64,000 nt of DNA from Anthoceros angustus (GCA_010909165.1 VJWM01000265.1:117728-181727), one strand, 5' to 3'; positions 22,143 to 32,502 are shown, numbered from the stretch's first letter. Program-made: numbers and translations. Notes: generated by a model not told the origin, from the letters alone.

Positions 22143-24620
22143 ATGGCCACAGTATGGCAACCGGACCCGTTGTGGATGCAACAACTTGGTGTGTGTACAG
22201 GGATTTCACGAGGAGCTCCCGCTCACCTCATGTTGGGGATTCAACCCCCGGCAAACAAAGCCTCCAGGTGCAGCGGTGTAAGTAGCCCAGGTCATCCGAG
22301 GAAATGTGTGGGTGGGGACGGGTTTTCCAGAGATGGTCGTTGCCAGGAGCAGGAGCACTTGTGGCAACAATTTTTTCTGGACCCTACCATGTGGTGGGAC
22401 AACAGACGAGGTAAGAAGAGCTCCCGTTCGCCTGACTTCCGGCGTAAGGGGTCCGGCGAGGTGCTGTGGTTAAACAACAAGTTTAAGCCAGCTTGGGTTG
22501 ACGAGCAGCTTGTTTCCTTGGATATGAAGATGGGTCATGGTGCCTCTCGTTCCGAGTCCAGCACTCCGGATGAGCCTGAACCTGGCAGGCTTGCAAGTTC
22601 GGTAATGGGTGTCGTTACGGCTGTAACCGTGAGCACATTATGTCAGCAGGGGAAGCTTTCTCAGGCCGTGGGAGCCCTGGAATCTATGGCGCAGACAGGC
22701 TCTGCTATTTCTCAGTCTCTGTTGTACACTGTGGTAAAACTGTGTGCAGCTCAGAAGGATTTGGTTGTGGGGCGACGAGTTCATGATCTTACTGTCAAAC
22801 TTGGGTACGAGTCGAATGCATACTTGGGGAACCATATCCTGCGCATGTATGCATGTGGAGGTAGGCTAGAGGAGGCCATGGATGTGTTCACCAGGGTGGG
22901 CAAACCAGATGCCTTCATGTGGTCTTCCATAATTTCTGCCCATGCTAAGCATGGGAAACCTACTGAGGCCGTACAATTGTACCATAAAATGCGCAGATCA
23001 GGAGTGAAGGCGGATGCTCACGTCTTTGTAGCTGCCCTTCAAGCTTGTGCATTTGCTGCTGACTTGGAATCTGGCAGAAAAGTGCACTGTGATGTGGTGC
23101 AGAGTGGCATTTCTACTGACTTGTTTGTTGGCAACTGCCTGGTGGACATGTATGCAAAATGTGGGGAACTCAAAGATGCACTCCAGGTTTTTGACAGCAT
23201 GACCACCAAGGATGTGGTGACATGGAATGCCCTCATTGCTGGGTACGCAAAATGTGGTGAACTGAAGGATGCACGCCAGGTTTTTGACAGCATGGCCACA
23301 AAGGATGTGGTGACATGGAATGCCCTTATTGCTGGGTATGCAAAATGTGGTGAACTAAAAGATGCACGCCAGATTTTTGACAGCATGAACACAAAGAATG
23401 TGGTCACATGGACTGCCCTGATAGCTGGGTATGCCCAGCAAGGGCTCGGCCAAGAAGCGCTTGTTCTGTATGAGCGAATGGAGCAGGAGGGCCTGATATT
23501 GGCTAACCACGTTACTTTTGCTTGCCTTCTGAAGGCCTGTGCAAGCACTGGTGCCTTACAGAAGGGCAGGCAGCTGCACTTACAGATTGTGGGAAGAGGA
23601 CTGCTGGATGATGTAATGTTGGGCAACTGCCTCGTGGACATGTATGCGAAATGTGGTGAACTGGAAGATGCACGCCAGGTTTTTGACAGGATGAACACGA
23701 AGGATGTGGTGACATGGACTGCCCTGATATCTGGGTATGGTACTTGTGATGAAGGTCACAAGGCTCTAGCTTGTTTTGAGGAGATGTTAGTTGCTGGTAT
23801 TCAGCCTAATGATGCTACTTTTACTTGCCTTCTAGCAGCATGCAGTCATGAGGGACTGGTCCACGAGGGTCGCAAGCACTTTGATTCCATGGCTGAACAG
23901 CATGGCATCAAACCTACTATTGAGCATTACACCTGCATGATTGATCTTCTTGGGCGTGCAGGCCATTTAGATGAAGCAGAGAAGATGCTATTGTCATGTG
24001 AGGGCCAAAATGATGTTGTGGGATTGATAACTTTGTTGAATGCCTGCAAAAGTCACGGGGATATAGAGAGGGCAAGGTGGTGTTTTGAAAACATTGTTAG
24101 GCTGGACCCCCAGCAGGCGCATTCCTATGTGCTCATGGCCAATGCCTACGCAGATGCAGGGAGGTGGACTGATGTAGACCGGATTGAAACACAAAGAAGG
24201 GTGGCAGGAGCTAACAAGAAACCTGCAGTGGCGACCATTGAGGTGAATAAGCGGGTGCATAGGTTTGTGGTGGGAGAAAGGAGAGAGGATATTGTGCTTA
24301 AGGTAGAGAGCATGAATGCACGTGTGAAGCAGGAAGGAGGCCACGTACCTCACACAAAGTTGGTGTTGAAGCCAATGTGTGAGAAGGCAAAGGAAGACTC
24401 GCTTTGTGGGCATGCTGAGAAGCTAGCTCTGGCTTTTGGTCTCTTGAACACTCCGAGTGGGACACCTCTGGTGGTAACTAAGAATCTACGCATGTGCAGT
24501 GACTGCCACAGTTCCACGGAGATCATGTCAAGGCTTGAACAGAGAGACATTATTGTGAGGGATGGGTACCGGGTGCATCGATTTGCAGCTGGTTGTTGCA
24601 GTTGTAAGGGTCGACCGTGA
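22143..24620 (+). CDS. PDF-motif PPR protein with DYW-type domain ending in GRP
   Basis: This intronless gene encodes 825 residues from the Met in MATVWQPDPLW; the frame is open 14 codons further up, but the paralogue at 42.6–45.5 kb shares only this start. Residues about 73–126 match the PDF motif of OSB single-stranded DNA-binding proteins (LWQQFFLDPTMWWDNR, SPDF, GEVLWLN, PAWV). PLS-type PPR repeats follow from about residue 175 to 640. They include two extra near-identical S-type units (VVTWNALIAGYAKCGELKDA). E-type motifs come next, with a PG-box-like GGHVPHTKL. The DYW-like deaminase domain has HAEK (757–760), CSDC (785–788) and C-terminal CSCKGRP. All zinc ligands are intact. By established family knowledge PLS–DYW proteins edit organellar RNA; GRP-type domains are, as I recall, associated with U-to-C editing. 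The direction of editing here is inference. Confidence 0.93.
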   Translation: MATVWQPDPLWMQQLGVCTGISRGAPAHLMLGIQPPANKASRCSGVSSPGHPRKCVGGDGFSRDGRCQEQEHLWQQFFLDPTMWWDNRRGKKSSRSPDFRRKGSGEVLWLNNKFKPAWVDEQLVSLDMKMGHGASRSESSTPDEPEPGRLASSVMGVVTAVTVSTLCQQGKLSQAVGALESMAQTGSAISQSLLYTVVKLCAAQKDLVVGRRVHDLTVKLGYESNAYLGNHILRMYACGGRLEEAMDVFTRVGKPDAFMWSSIISAHAKHGKPTEAVQLYHKMRRSGVKADAHVFVAALQACAFAADLESGRKVHCDVVQSGISTDLFVGNCLVDMYAKCGELKDALQVFDSMTTKDVVTWNALIAGYAKCGELKDARQVFDSMATKDVVTWNALIAGYAKCGELKDARQIFDSMNTKNVVTWTALIAGYAQQGLGQEALVLYERMEQEGLILANHVTFACLLKACASTGALQKGRQLHLQIVGRGLLDDVMLGNCLVDMYAKCGELEDARQVFDRMNTKDVVTWTALISGYGTCDEGHKALACFEEMLVAGIQPNDATFTCLLAACSHEGLVHEGRKHFDSMAEQHGIKPTIEHYTCMIDLLGRAGHLDEAEKMLLSCEGQNDVVGLITLLNACKSHGDIERARWCFENIVRLDPQQAHSYVLMANAYADAGRWTDVDRIETQRRVAGANKKPAVATIEVNKRVHRFVVGERREDIVLKVESMNARVKQEGGHVPHTKLVLKPMCEKAKEDSLCGHAEKLALAFGLLNTPSGTPLVVTKNLRMCSDCHSSTEIMSRLEQRDIIVRDGYRVHRFAAGCCSCKGRP
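23211..23396 (+). repeat. 93-bp tandem duplication of an S-type PPR repeat
   Basis: Two consecutive 93 bp units starting gatgtggtgacatggaatgc each encode one complete 31-residue S-type PPR repeat. The two units differ at about eight positions, several of them synonymous. The preceding S repeat is more diverged, so the array is extended as S–S–S before the next P repeat. Confidence 0.9.
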
Positions 24621-27286
24621 GAAGAATGAAGAAGTAGCCAGTGCTCAAGTCAGTACGCCAGAGAATATGGCTTTCTGTCTTATGCTAAATGTGCTTGCTT
24701 AACTCCATCCCTGTCCCATGGCTAACTCGTCTGGAGGCTTGCGAACTGGCTGGATCATGGAGTCGGGCAAGCTCTCCTACGAAGGACGGGCAGCTGTACC
24801 AGAAGAGGGATCGGGGGTGCAGGCCTGGAATTTGGCTCAAATCCGGTGGAATCGGGGCTGCAGTTGCCGGACTGAGCTGCAAGAAACAGGTAGATGAACG
24901 GGAGATGATGGCAGTGGCAGTGGTGCAGCAAGGAACAGGTGGATCGTTACCTGGCTGGAAGTACAAGACCATGACATGACAAGCACCCCTGGGCAGCTGT
25001 TGTCTAGTTTACTGCCAGCAGCACCACACTGTTTGGTTGAGATTAAGCTCAGACTCTTCAACGCATCAGCAGACGTGGAGGGAGTGGCTGCAGCAATGGC
25101 AACCTATATGAGTGCTGATCCGTTGTCAGGAGGTGGGAGCCCCGGATCAACATGTGTTCTGGTAGCACATCACTGATGAACCGTTACACCCTGTGATCTG
25201 CCAACCACGAGACTTATCAGGTGAAAAGGCACATGACGAAGTGTCCTCCAGCAGTAGTACATGCACGCCGATATACTGCCACTCGATCTTACCAGTCGGA
25301 GGCCTGCTATGCCGTGGACACCCCATCCTTGATAAATGCACCCTGCAAACCAAGAGGCAAGAGGATTTCACAGCTTACGAGATGGCCTACTGACGTGATC
25401 ATGTCAGCACCACGCCTACTCCAGAGACCCGAATGCCATCTTTCTTGCAGCACATGAACTGGAGGTGAGTCTTCGTCACACCTCAGAGGCAGGATCCCTG
25501 CGCCACACACTTGAAGTATATGGATTCCTGGGCCACACACATGAGGAATACAGATTTTTAGACTATCTAGGGGACTAGACGACGACCGGCACATTCACAA
25601 GAACCCCAAGTGACTCGACCATGCCGGCCTCCTGCAGCATTGTGGAATTGCTGCAACTCCCGATTAACACTAGAAGAGGTCAGGCTCTCTTGGACACTCT
25701 CAAACGTTGAGTCATCCCCACCTACCGTGACTAGCCCACGTCAAAAGCGATTATTTTCTGCCACTGCTCAGATGGGTAACCTATGGCAGATTCCCGCAAT
25801 TCCTCCTACTCTCCGAGCAGACACACTTGGATGACAGGTGCGCACACCACTTAACAGCAAACTCGGCCCTGAACGTAACCTTTACACATCTGGACTAACA
25901 AGGTCCTGTCCTTGAATACGCTCACCGGCACAACAATTTGAAGCAGCTGATAACGTAGGAGAGCCGTCTGTACCATGGAATGAACTTACTTGAACCCACA
26001 GACTGGTATTTAGCAGCCAACCATCATGCGACCACCGACACACGTTAGAAAGGATGAATGGAACAAAGCACATTACTGACTCCGCTCGGTAGGAGTTACC
26101 TCGATAGAATTGCTTAAATTTACTTTAACTGTTAGGTAGACTAATATTCCCTAGGATAAATGTTGTTTATTACTTTTTGGCTTTTTTTTGGTGAATTTGA
26201 TCGAGTATTTACATTCCATATATTGTAGAGGATCCGAAGGGCTTTACATCAGAGACCATATATCCGGCGGCCCACCTCACAACATCAGCTCTGTTTGCGA
26301 GCGAGACAACAGAGATCATATATGTATCAGGAATGGCTTCGGAATGCAATCTTGGTTATCTGAGTTAACTCTGGAACCTGAAATTAGCCAACTAGTTCTT
26401 CGAATCACCGGAACAATAGACGAACTCCGCATCATATCTCCACACATAAGATGTAATCCCCTTAGCTTCAGAATGGAGGCAGACCACCAAGGACCAGAGT
26501 ACTTGGGGGTAAAAGGTACCCCATTCCAAGTAATTCCTTAAACACAGAGTTCCAATGAATTCCTCAAGGGAGGACAAAATATTAATCGAAGGAAAAATAT
26601 TAGTCGAGTCTTATCATATGGGAAAGTGCGCAACCAGGGTGTCACTCCTCAATGGACGTCAAAATATTAACAGAAAACAAAATCTTACCCGAAACTTACC
26701 ATCTAGGGATGTGCGCAACTAAAGAATTGAACCAGGTCAGTATTGTGGGAGAAGAAGAAGATGTCTATTATAGTCCATTTGGACGGAATTTTCTTGTCAT
26801 GGGACTTGGTACTTATTGACTTATACCATGGTGTGCCTAAGCTACTTGCGCGATTGGCATCCACTCCCTCTTCCCCAACTAAGTACCGATCTACGTGCAG
26901 GATGCTTAATAACGGTGTTGTTATAAATGTTTGTCCTTGGGAGAGTACTATGATACCACTACACCAGCTACGTCGATGTCTTTTTGAAGCTTTGGATAGG
27001 TGCTCCCACACATAATTCGACAAATTTATCCTACTAAAGTTTATATAATATGATATAAGATAAGCAGCTACACATGTTTAGCTCTAATCTATCAAGGGAT
27101 ATAAAAATATGATAGCTCAGATGGCTTGCAATAAAAATATATGAATAAAAAAGAGAAGTCACATGCGTTTAAGGTTGTCTGTGCTCCAGGTCGAGTAGCT
27201 TTTCTTTTTGTGGTGATGTATTGGTTGTTTTTAATCCTCGTCTTCACAATATACCTTATGGAATAAATTCTTTAACGTTAGGAAAA
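24621..27286. other. intergenic region downstream of PPR(GRP)
   Basis: About 2.7 kb without a supported gene. The first few hundred bases are presumably 3' UTR. Short frames (for example 24689–24979 and 26188–26541) show no recognisable motif. The sequence becomes AT-rich after about 26.1 kb. Confidence 0.5.
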
Positions 27287-27670
27287 TGAGGCCTTACTTA
27301 ATTCTAAAATGATCTTACATTTATCAACACCGAAGATGCTATAATTTGAAGGTATCTTTTCTGGGAACCGAGCAGTACTTAGAAAAAATGAATGTGAACT
27401 GACATTTGTGCAAATTATGTAAGAGAAACTTCGCAAAGCAAGATGGTACACAAATGGCTTGGTTTTGTAATAAACCAAGACGTTTGTATTCCATTTGCTG
27501 TATCAAGGTTTTGTTACATTTATAATTTAGACAAATATTGATAATCATTTAGTTTTCCAACTATTGCATAGCCTCCAAAAAAGATACACCTTCAAATTAT
27601 TGAATCGAGAAACCAATATTTTCAGCAGTATGCAATGCCTCAAATTTCCAAAAAGTCCAATGACATGTCA
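27287..27670 (+). repeat. dispersed repeat, copy 2 (about 380 bp)
   Basis: This is the partner of 19300–19672 in the same orientation, about 8 kb away. It shares the same order of strings, with divergence that I judge by eye to be well over ten percent. It ends about 75 bp before the satellite array. Confidence 0.75.
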
Positions 27671-27746
27671 TCAATATTTGTATAAATTATAAATGTAACA
27701 AAAACTCAGCTTTTCCAAAAAGTCCCAGCTCCATGGCCCTGTGGGG

Positions 27747-28236
27747 CCACCTATTATAAATTGTGCCCTCGTCTCCTCACGGGGCCGCTAGTTGTCATTG
27801 TCTTACGGGGCTACTTCATATTAATCTCCCACCTATTATAAATTGTGCCCTCGTCTCCTCGCGGGGCCGCTAGTTGTCATTGTCTTACGGGCTACTCCAT
27901 ATTAAACTCCCACCTATTATAAATTGTGCCCTCGTCTCCTCGCGGGGCTGCTAGTTGTCATTGTCTTACGGGGCTACTCCATATTAAACTCCACCTATTA
28001 TAAATTGTGCCCTCGTCTCCTCACGGGGCCGCTAGTTGTCATTGTCTTACGGGGCTACTTCATATTAATCTCCCACCTATTATAAATTGTGCCCTCGTCT
28101 CCTCGCGGGGCGCTAGTTGTCATTGTCTTACGGGCTACTCCATATTAAACTCCCACCTATTATAAATTGTGCCCTCGTCTCCTCGCGGGGCTGCTAGTTG
28201 TCATTGTCTTACGGGGCTACTCCATATTAAACTCCC
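27747..28236 (+). repeat. satellite array, six units of about 82 bp in a 3+3 higher-order pattern
   Basis: The unit begins ccacctattataaattgtgc and includes cgctagttgtcattgtctta. Units 1–3 differ from one another at marker positions (cacggggccg, cgcggggccg or cgcggggcg, cgcggggctg; ttcatattaatct against tccatattaaact). Units 4–6 repeat the same series. So a 244 bp trimer has been duplicated. Each unit contains a tattataaatt box, but I do not claim promoter activity. Confidence 0.9.
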
Positions 28237-29084
28237 AGAACGGACTTCAATGTATACTTTGAAATATCTGCATAAAGTCTCCAAATTCTCTGAAAAACAC
28301 CATTGGCTCAAGCTTTAACCAAAGTCTTCACAATCCGCTTTCCTAACATAACCTTTGCGTTCAAGTTCCATGTATCCCTTTCAAATATTTAATCAGTTTT
28401 TATTTTTAGGACAATGAGGAGGGCTTCCCATTTTAAACTACCCCTCAACATTTAACCAGTTTTCATTTTTATGACACAAGGTCAGGGCTGCAAACGGGGA
28501 GAAAACTTTGTCAGATAAGATCTCCAGCTTCGCTGACGCATTGCTTGACCGAGAATTTGTGATCAGCTTAAAGCAGTTACTTGCGGTAAGTTCGAGATCC
28601 CGCAAGATTGTAAAGGAAGCACTCAGGGGGGTCCCTGAAGCTGTGGGAACAGGAAGACGGCCAGTGGAGGTAAATGTGGTCGAACTCGAGGGCTTCCCAT
28701 TTTTATGACCCTCGGAGGGCTTCCCATTTCAGTAGTGATTCGCCTCAAAATACGTAACCGTGAACTTTCTGGTTAGGGGTTTGTATTTCCTGGGACGTCG
28801 TCTTGGCTAGTGTGTAGCCGGCGTCCCTCTGGTCTGGTCGTTTCTCGCTCTCGGGGATGGTCGTTTACTCCCCTACGGTTTCCTCCGGTTGTGAGCTCGC
28901 TCCTTCTTCTTCCAATTAATAAAGCTCAGTTTCTCTAAAGAAAAACTGTAGACTGCCTTTCGTTTTCTGCTCATGTTTGTTCATTGGACTGTTGGTTTGG
29001 TACAGTCGAACAAAGCTTGCGTATGATCCCACAAGGCTATGTTCGGGCATCTGGATAACACAAAGAGGAGAAAGCTTGGGAAGA
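28237..29084. other. intergenic region with possible retroelement scrap
   Basis: A 66-codon frame at about 28508–28708 (ISSFADALLDREFVISLKQL...) is weakly reminiscent of a gag-proximal segment of fungal and plant retroelements. It is short and isolated. The string gagggcttcccat occurs three times between 28420 and 28730, suggesting local duplication. Nothing else is supported. Confidence 0.3.
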
Positions 29085-29525
29085 TGAGAATTGCTGCCTC
29101 GAGCAGAGGAGAACGCACCGCAGAAAGCTCGGGGATATGAAAATTGCTGTCTCGAGGCATGGAAGAACGCTCCGCGGAAAGCTTGGGAATATGAAAATTG
29201 CTGTCTCGAGGCATAGGAGACACTGCACAGAAAGCTCGGGGATATGGAACGAGATGAAGTTTGCTGGATCGAGTAGGAGAATGCTCCTCCTGCGAAGAAG
29301 CAGTCACGGCCAACCTGCAATTCTGCCTCGGCATTACGACATCCTGCTGAGACTTGCCAAAGTTTGTAACGCTCTCTAGTGGTACAACCTACGTAAGCAA
29401 GTCTCGTGTTGGAACTGACTTCTGGGAAACGCGAGCAGTGCAGAACTCGCTGAAGCCTGAAGGAAGCGGAGGATTGCGAACACTCCGAGTAGCTTCACCA
29501 AGTGCTCTAACTCTGCATACATGCG
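29085..29525 (+). repeat. duplicated PPR 5' region, copy 2 (orphan)
   Basis: This segment matches 21728–22100. It has three rather than two units of about 53 bp (gaaaattgctgtctcgaggc), then the same order of strings as the 5' flank of the PPR(GRP) gene up to ctctaactctgcat. No PPR coding sequence follows. It is either the remnant of a lost PPR copy or a mobilised promoter segment. Confidence 0.8.
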
Positions 29526-30576
29526 AGCCCTTGGCACAGTAGCTGGCAGACTCATGGAGCGTAAGTACGGCGCGGTGGCTTGCCAACTCTTTCCATAGCG
29601 GACACGGATGTGGTCAGGGTTGTTTCGTCATGATCCTGCAGCCCAAGGCTGTGAACAGACACGACTCGGCTTGGTCCGAGTAGGAGGAGAGCTCCTGGAT
29701 GCAAGGGTGTGGCCTCTCAAGGACTGGTGAGTTCCAAGGACCACGCTGCCTGACTAAAGCCGGAAATCATACCGGATACTCCCTTCCCGATCACCAAGGG
29801 TTTCCGTCTTTTTGACTGCTGCCGTTCGAGCTACATGGCCAGCTGCCAACGCGCCCGCCTTCTAAGCTCAAGCTCCGATCTGAGCCATCCAGGTACGGGC
29901 AGCTGGTGTCCAGCCGTGCGTTCAACATCCTGACAAGACCCCGATTTTGCAACAGAGAGGAGGAAGTTCTCAAGAGAAGCAGATATGGCGTCGCAGTCGG
30001 CACCTTGGAGAGAAGGCGCCAGCCTGGAAAGGTATATACAGTTGGTGAGCAGTGTAGCCGACTGCGGGCTATCCCCTGGGTTGGGCTGGGCCGGGCTGGG
30101 CCGGGCTGGCATGGCATGGCATGGCCTGGCCCACACACGAAAGCCTGCTTACTTTTTTCCGCAGTGCAACCGTGCCCCCCACTTCCGCCCTGCGCAGTGC
30201 TCTCTACCTTGGCCTCAGCTTTCGGCCCGGCCCGGCCCGGTAAGATTATGTGAGACGTGCTTTCGGGTGTTGTTTAGACCACGGCCCGCCCTGTCGGTAG
30301 GCGCGGCTGGCTGCCTGCCTGCCCCTGGTGATGGGAAGCAAGGCAGAGTAGGGGAAGGGAGGGAAGGAAAAGCGAAGGAAGGAAAGGAAAGGAAGAGGAA
30401 GGATAGGTTGGGTTTGCCAGAGCAAGGCAGGGGCGTGCAGCAGGAACATGAAGGGCAGCGGGTCGTCGTGATGGAGATCGAGCAGGCCCTGAAGGGCAGC
30501 GGCAGCACCTGAGGACCCAGGTTGTTTTGCTTGGATTGGAGTGTGTGGGTTTTGGGTGTGGATTTGTCGGGTGAAG
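29526..30576. other. 5' flank of the QUA3-like gene, GC-rich low complexity
   Basis: This kilobase contains a ggccgggct repeat near 30085–30110, its near complement (ggcccggcccggcccgg) near 30224–30241, and a purine-rich run (gggaagggagggaaggaaaa) at about 30353–30405. A plus-strand frame at 29985–30512 begins MASQSAPWREG and ends 65 bp before the main ATG; it could be an upstream ORF or first exon of something else. I call no gene. Confidence 0.4.
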
Positions 30577-32502
30577 ATGAGCTCCGATGGATTCCGCGAG
30601 AGAAAGCGGGATGCGGGGACGGAGACGGAGCCGCTGGAGAGGGAGGCAGAGGACGGGCCTCTGCATCCCCGGGGGCCCTCCAGGCACTGGAGGCTGCTGG
30701 ATCTTGTGACGGGAGCGATCATTGCGTCGGTTGTGATCGTGTTCGTGCTCATCTTCACGCCCATGGGGGATTCCACAGCTGCGGCGGGCCGGCGTGCGCT
30801 GGCTCAGCTGGCGTCGGATCCGCAGAACCGGGACAAAATTTTGAGGTGGGTGCAGGAGAAGGGGCTGCCTGTGGAGCCGTGTGATCAGGGGCTCACTGAT
30901 CACATTCCGTGCCACGACCCTAGGCGGGCTGCGCGCTTCAGCAAGGAGAGGAACGAGTACAGGGAGAGGCACTGCCCTCCGCCCAGGGAGAAGCTTGCAT
31001 GCCTCGTTCCTCCCCCCGAGGGGTACCAGATCCCAATCCGGTGGCCGCAGAGCTTGCATGAGGTGTGGTATGCCAACATGCCGCACAAGAAGATCGCGGA
31101 GAAGAAGGGGAATCAGAATTGGATGAGGCTGGAGGGTGAGAAATTCGTGTTTCCAGGGGGAGGCACCATGTTTCCTGATGGGGCTATCAAGTACATTCAG
31201 AAGCTGGCAGGGTGGATCCCGCTGGAGACCGGGGAGATCCGCACGGCGCTCGATGTTGGGTGTGGGGTGGCCTCCTTCGGGGCTTATCTACTGCGGAAGG
31301 AGGTGCTTACTGTGTCCTTCGCACCCAGGGATTCTCACAAGGCTCAGATTCAGTTTGCTCTGGAGAGAGGGATTCCCGCGTTTGTGGGAATGCTGGGCAC
31401 CAAGAGGCTGCCCTTCCCGTCCAGAGCATTCGATCTGGTGCACTGTTCCAGGTGCTTGATCCCCTTCACGGCCTACAATGGCTCCTACCTTCTGGAGATG
31501 GACAGACTGCTACGGCCAGGAGGGTACTTTGTGCTCTCTGGCCCCCCTGTCAAGTGGGCTGGCCAGGAGGCAGAGTGGAATGATTTGCAGATTCTGGCCA
31601 AAGGAATGTGTTACCAAAAGCTGGTGGTGCAGGACAGCACTGCCATCTTCCAGAAGTCATTGAACCATTCCTGCTTTGCCGGCAGACGGAAGCCATATCC
31701 TCCTCTCTGCAGCAAAAGAGAGGACCCTGATGCAGCATGGTACGTTCCTCTCTCGTCGTGTGTCACCAGGTTGCCTCCACTGGAGGACGACGATGAGGCA
31801 TGGGCAGGAGGCAGGATCCCGCGCTGGCCACTCCGGCTGGAGGAACCTCCGAGGAGGATGGTGGAGCTGGCATCCCTCCCGTCTGGAGTGGGCTCTGCTG
31901 CCGGCAGTAGGAGGTCAGATCTTGCCTTTGCTAACAAAGATGGGTCATCTTCACCCACCACCGACTTCAAGGCTGATTCACGGCGATGGAGGCAGCGTGT
32001 GGCGCGGTATGAAGAGATTCTGTTGGGCCAGTTTCATGAGGTAGGTGTGAGGAACGTGCTGGACATGAATGCAGGGTACGGAGGATTTGCAGCGGCCCTG
32101 GTTCCCGAGCCCTTGTGGGTCATGAACGTGGTTCCAATAGGAAGTGACTCGCTACCCGACACGCTACCTGTCATTTACGATCGTGGGCTCATAGGGATGT
32201 ATCACGACTGGTGTGAAGCATTCTCCACCTACCCTCGGACCTACGACCTCATCCATGTCGTGAACGTCAGAGCCTTCACCACGGACCTGAAGAGGTGCAG
32301 CCTGGTGGAGGTCATGCTGGAGATGGACCGCATTTTGAGGCCCGAGGGAACAGTTATATTTAGGGACGGGCCCAAGATGTTGGAGAGCATCGCCAAACTC
32401 TCCAAGGCAATCAGATGGGACACAGCGCTCTTTGACCCTGAAACCAGCTCTGGAGGGAACAAGAGACTGCTGGTGGCGAAGAAACGGTTTTGGAAGGCTT
32501 AG
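30577..32502 (+). CDS. QUA3: QUA3-like Golgi homogalacturonan methyltransferase (PMT family)
   Basis: The protein is 641 residues from MSSDGFRERK, in one exon. It has a cytosolic N-terminus, one transmembrane anchor (about 41–61, LDLVTGAIIASVVIVFVLIF) and a luminal catalytic part, the type II topology of plant PMT proteins in the Golgi. The family is proposed to methylate the carboxyl groups of pectin using S-adenosylmethionine. Diagnostic strings are YRERHCPPP, GYQIPIRWPQSLHEVWYANM, FPGGGTMFPDGA, the cofactor loop ALDVGCGVASFGAYL, HCSRCLIPF, LRPGGYFVLSGPP, a second Rossmann-like motif VLDMNAGYGGFAAAL, YDRGLIGMYHDWCE and MDRILRPEGTVI. The combination most resembles Arabidopsis QUA3 among family members I remember. 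A frame 12 codons longer at the N-terminus (30541) is unlikely to be used. No break is seen. Confidence 0.9.
   Translation: MSSDGFRERKRDAGTETEPLEREAEDGPLHPRGPSRHWRLLDLVTGAIIASVVIVFVLIFTPMGDSTAAAGRRALAQLASDPQNRDKILRWVQEKGLPVEPCDQGLTDHIPCHDPRRAARFSKERNEYRERHCPPPREKLACLVPPPEGYQIPIRWPQSLHEVWYANMPHKKIAEKKGNQNWMRLEGEKFVFPGGGTMFPDGAIKYIQKLAGWIPLETGEIRTALDVGCGVASFGAYLLRKEVLTVSFAPRDSHKAQIQFALERGIPAFVGMLGTKRLPFPSRAFDLVHCSRCLIPFTAYNGSYLLEMDRLLRPGGYFVLSGPPVKWAGQEAEWNDLQILAKGMCYQKLVVQDSTAIFQKSLNHSCFAGRRKPYPPLCSKREDPDAAWYVPLSSCVTRLPPLEDDDEAWAGGRIPRWPLRLEEPPRRMVELASLPSGVGSAAGSRRSDLAFANKDGSSSPTTDFKADSRRWRQRVARYEEILLGQFHEVGVRNVLDMNAGYGGFAAALVPEPLWVMNVVPIGSDSLPDTLPVIYDRGLIGMYHDWCEAFSTYPRTYDLIHVVNVRAFTTDLKRCSLVEVMLEMDRILRPEGTVIFRDGPKMLESIAKLSKAIRWDTALFDPETSSGGNKRLLVAKKRFWKA

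Noticed and set aside
27747-28236. regular repeat array that could be mistaken for a CRISPR array
   Set aside because: The units abut without variable spacers, are 82 bp long, and the genome is that of a plant; it is a satellite.
29985-30512. 175-codon frame upstream of the QUA3-like gene
   Set aside because: It runs through GC and purine-rich simple sequence with no motif; at most an upstream ORF or a short first exon of about 20 codons before a GTGAGC donor.
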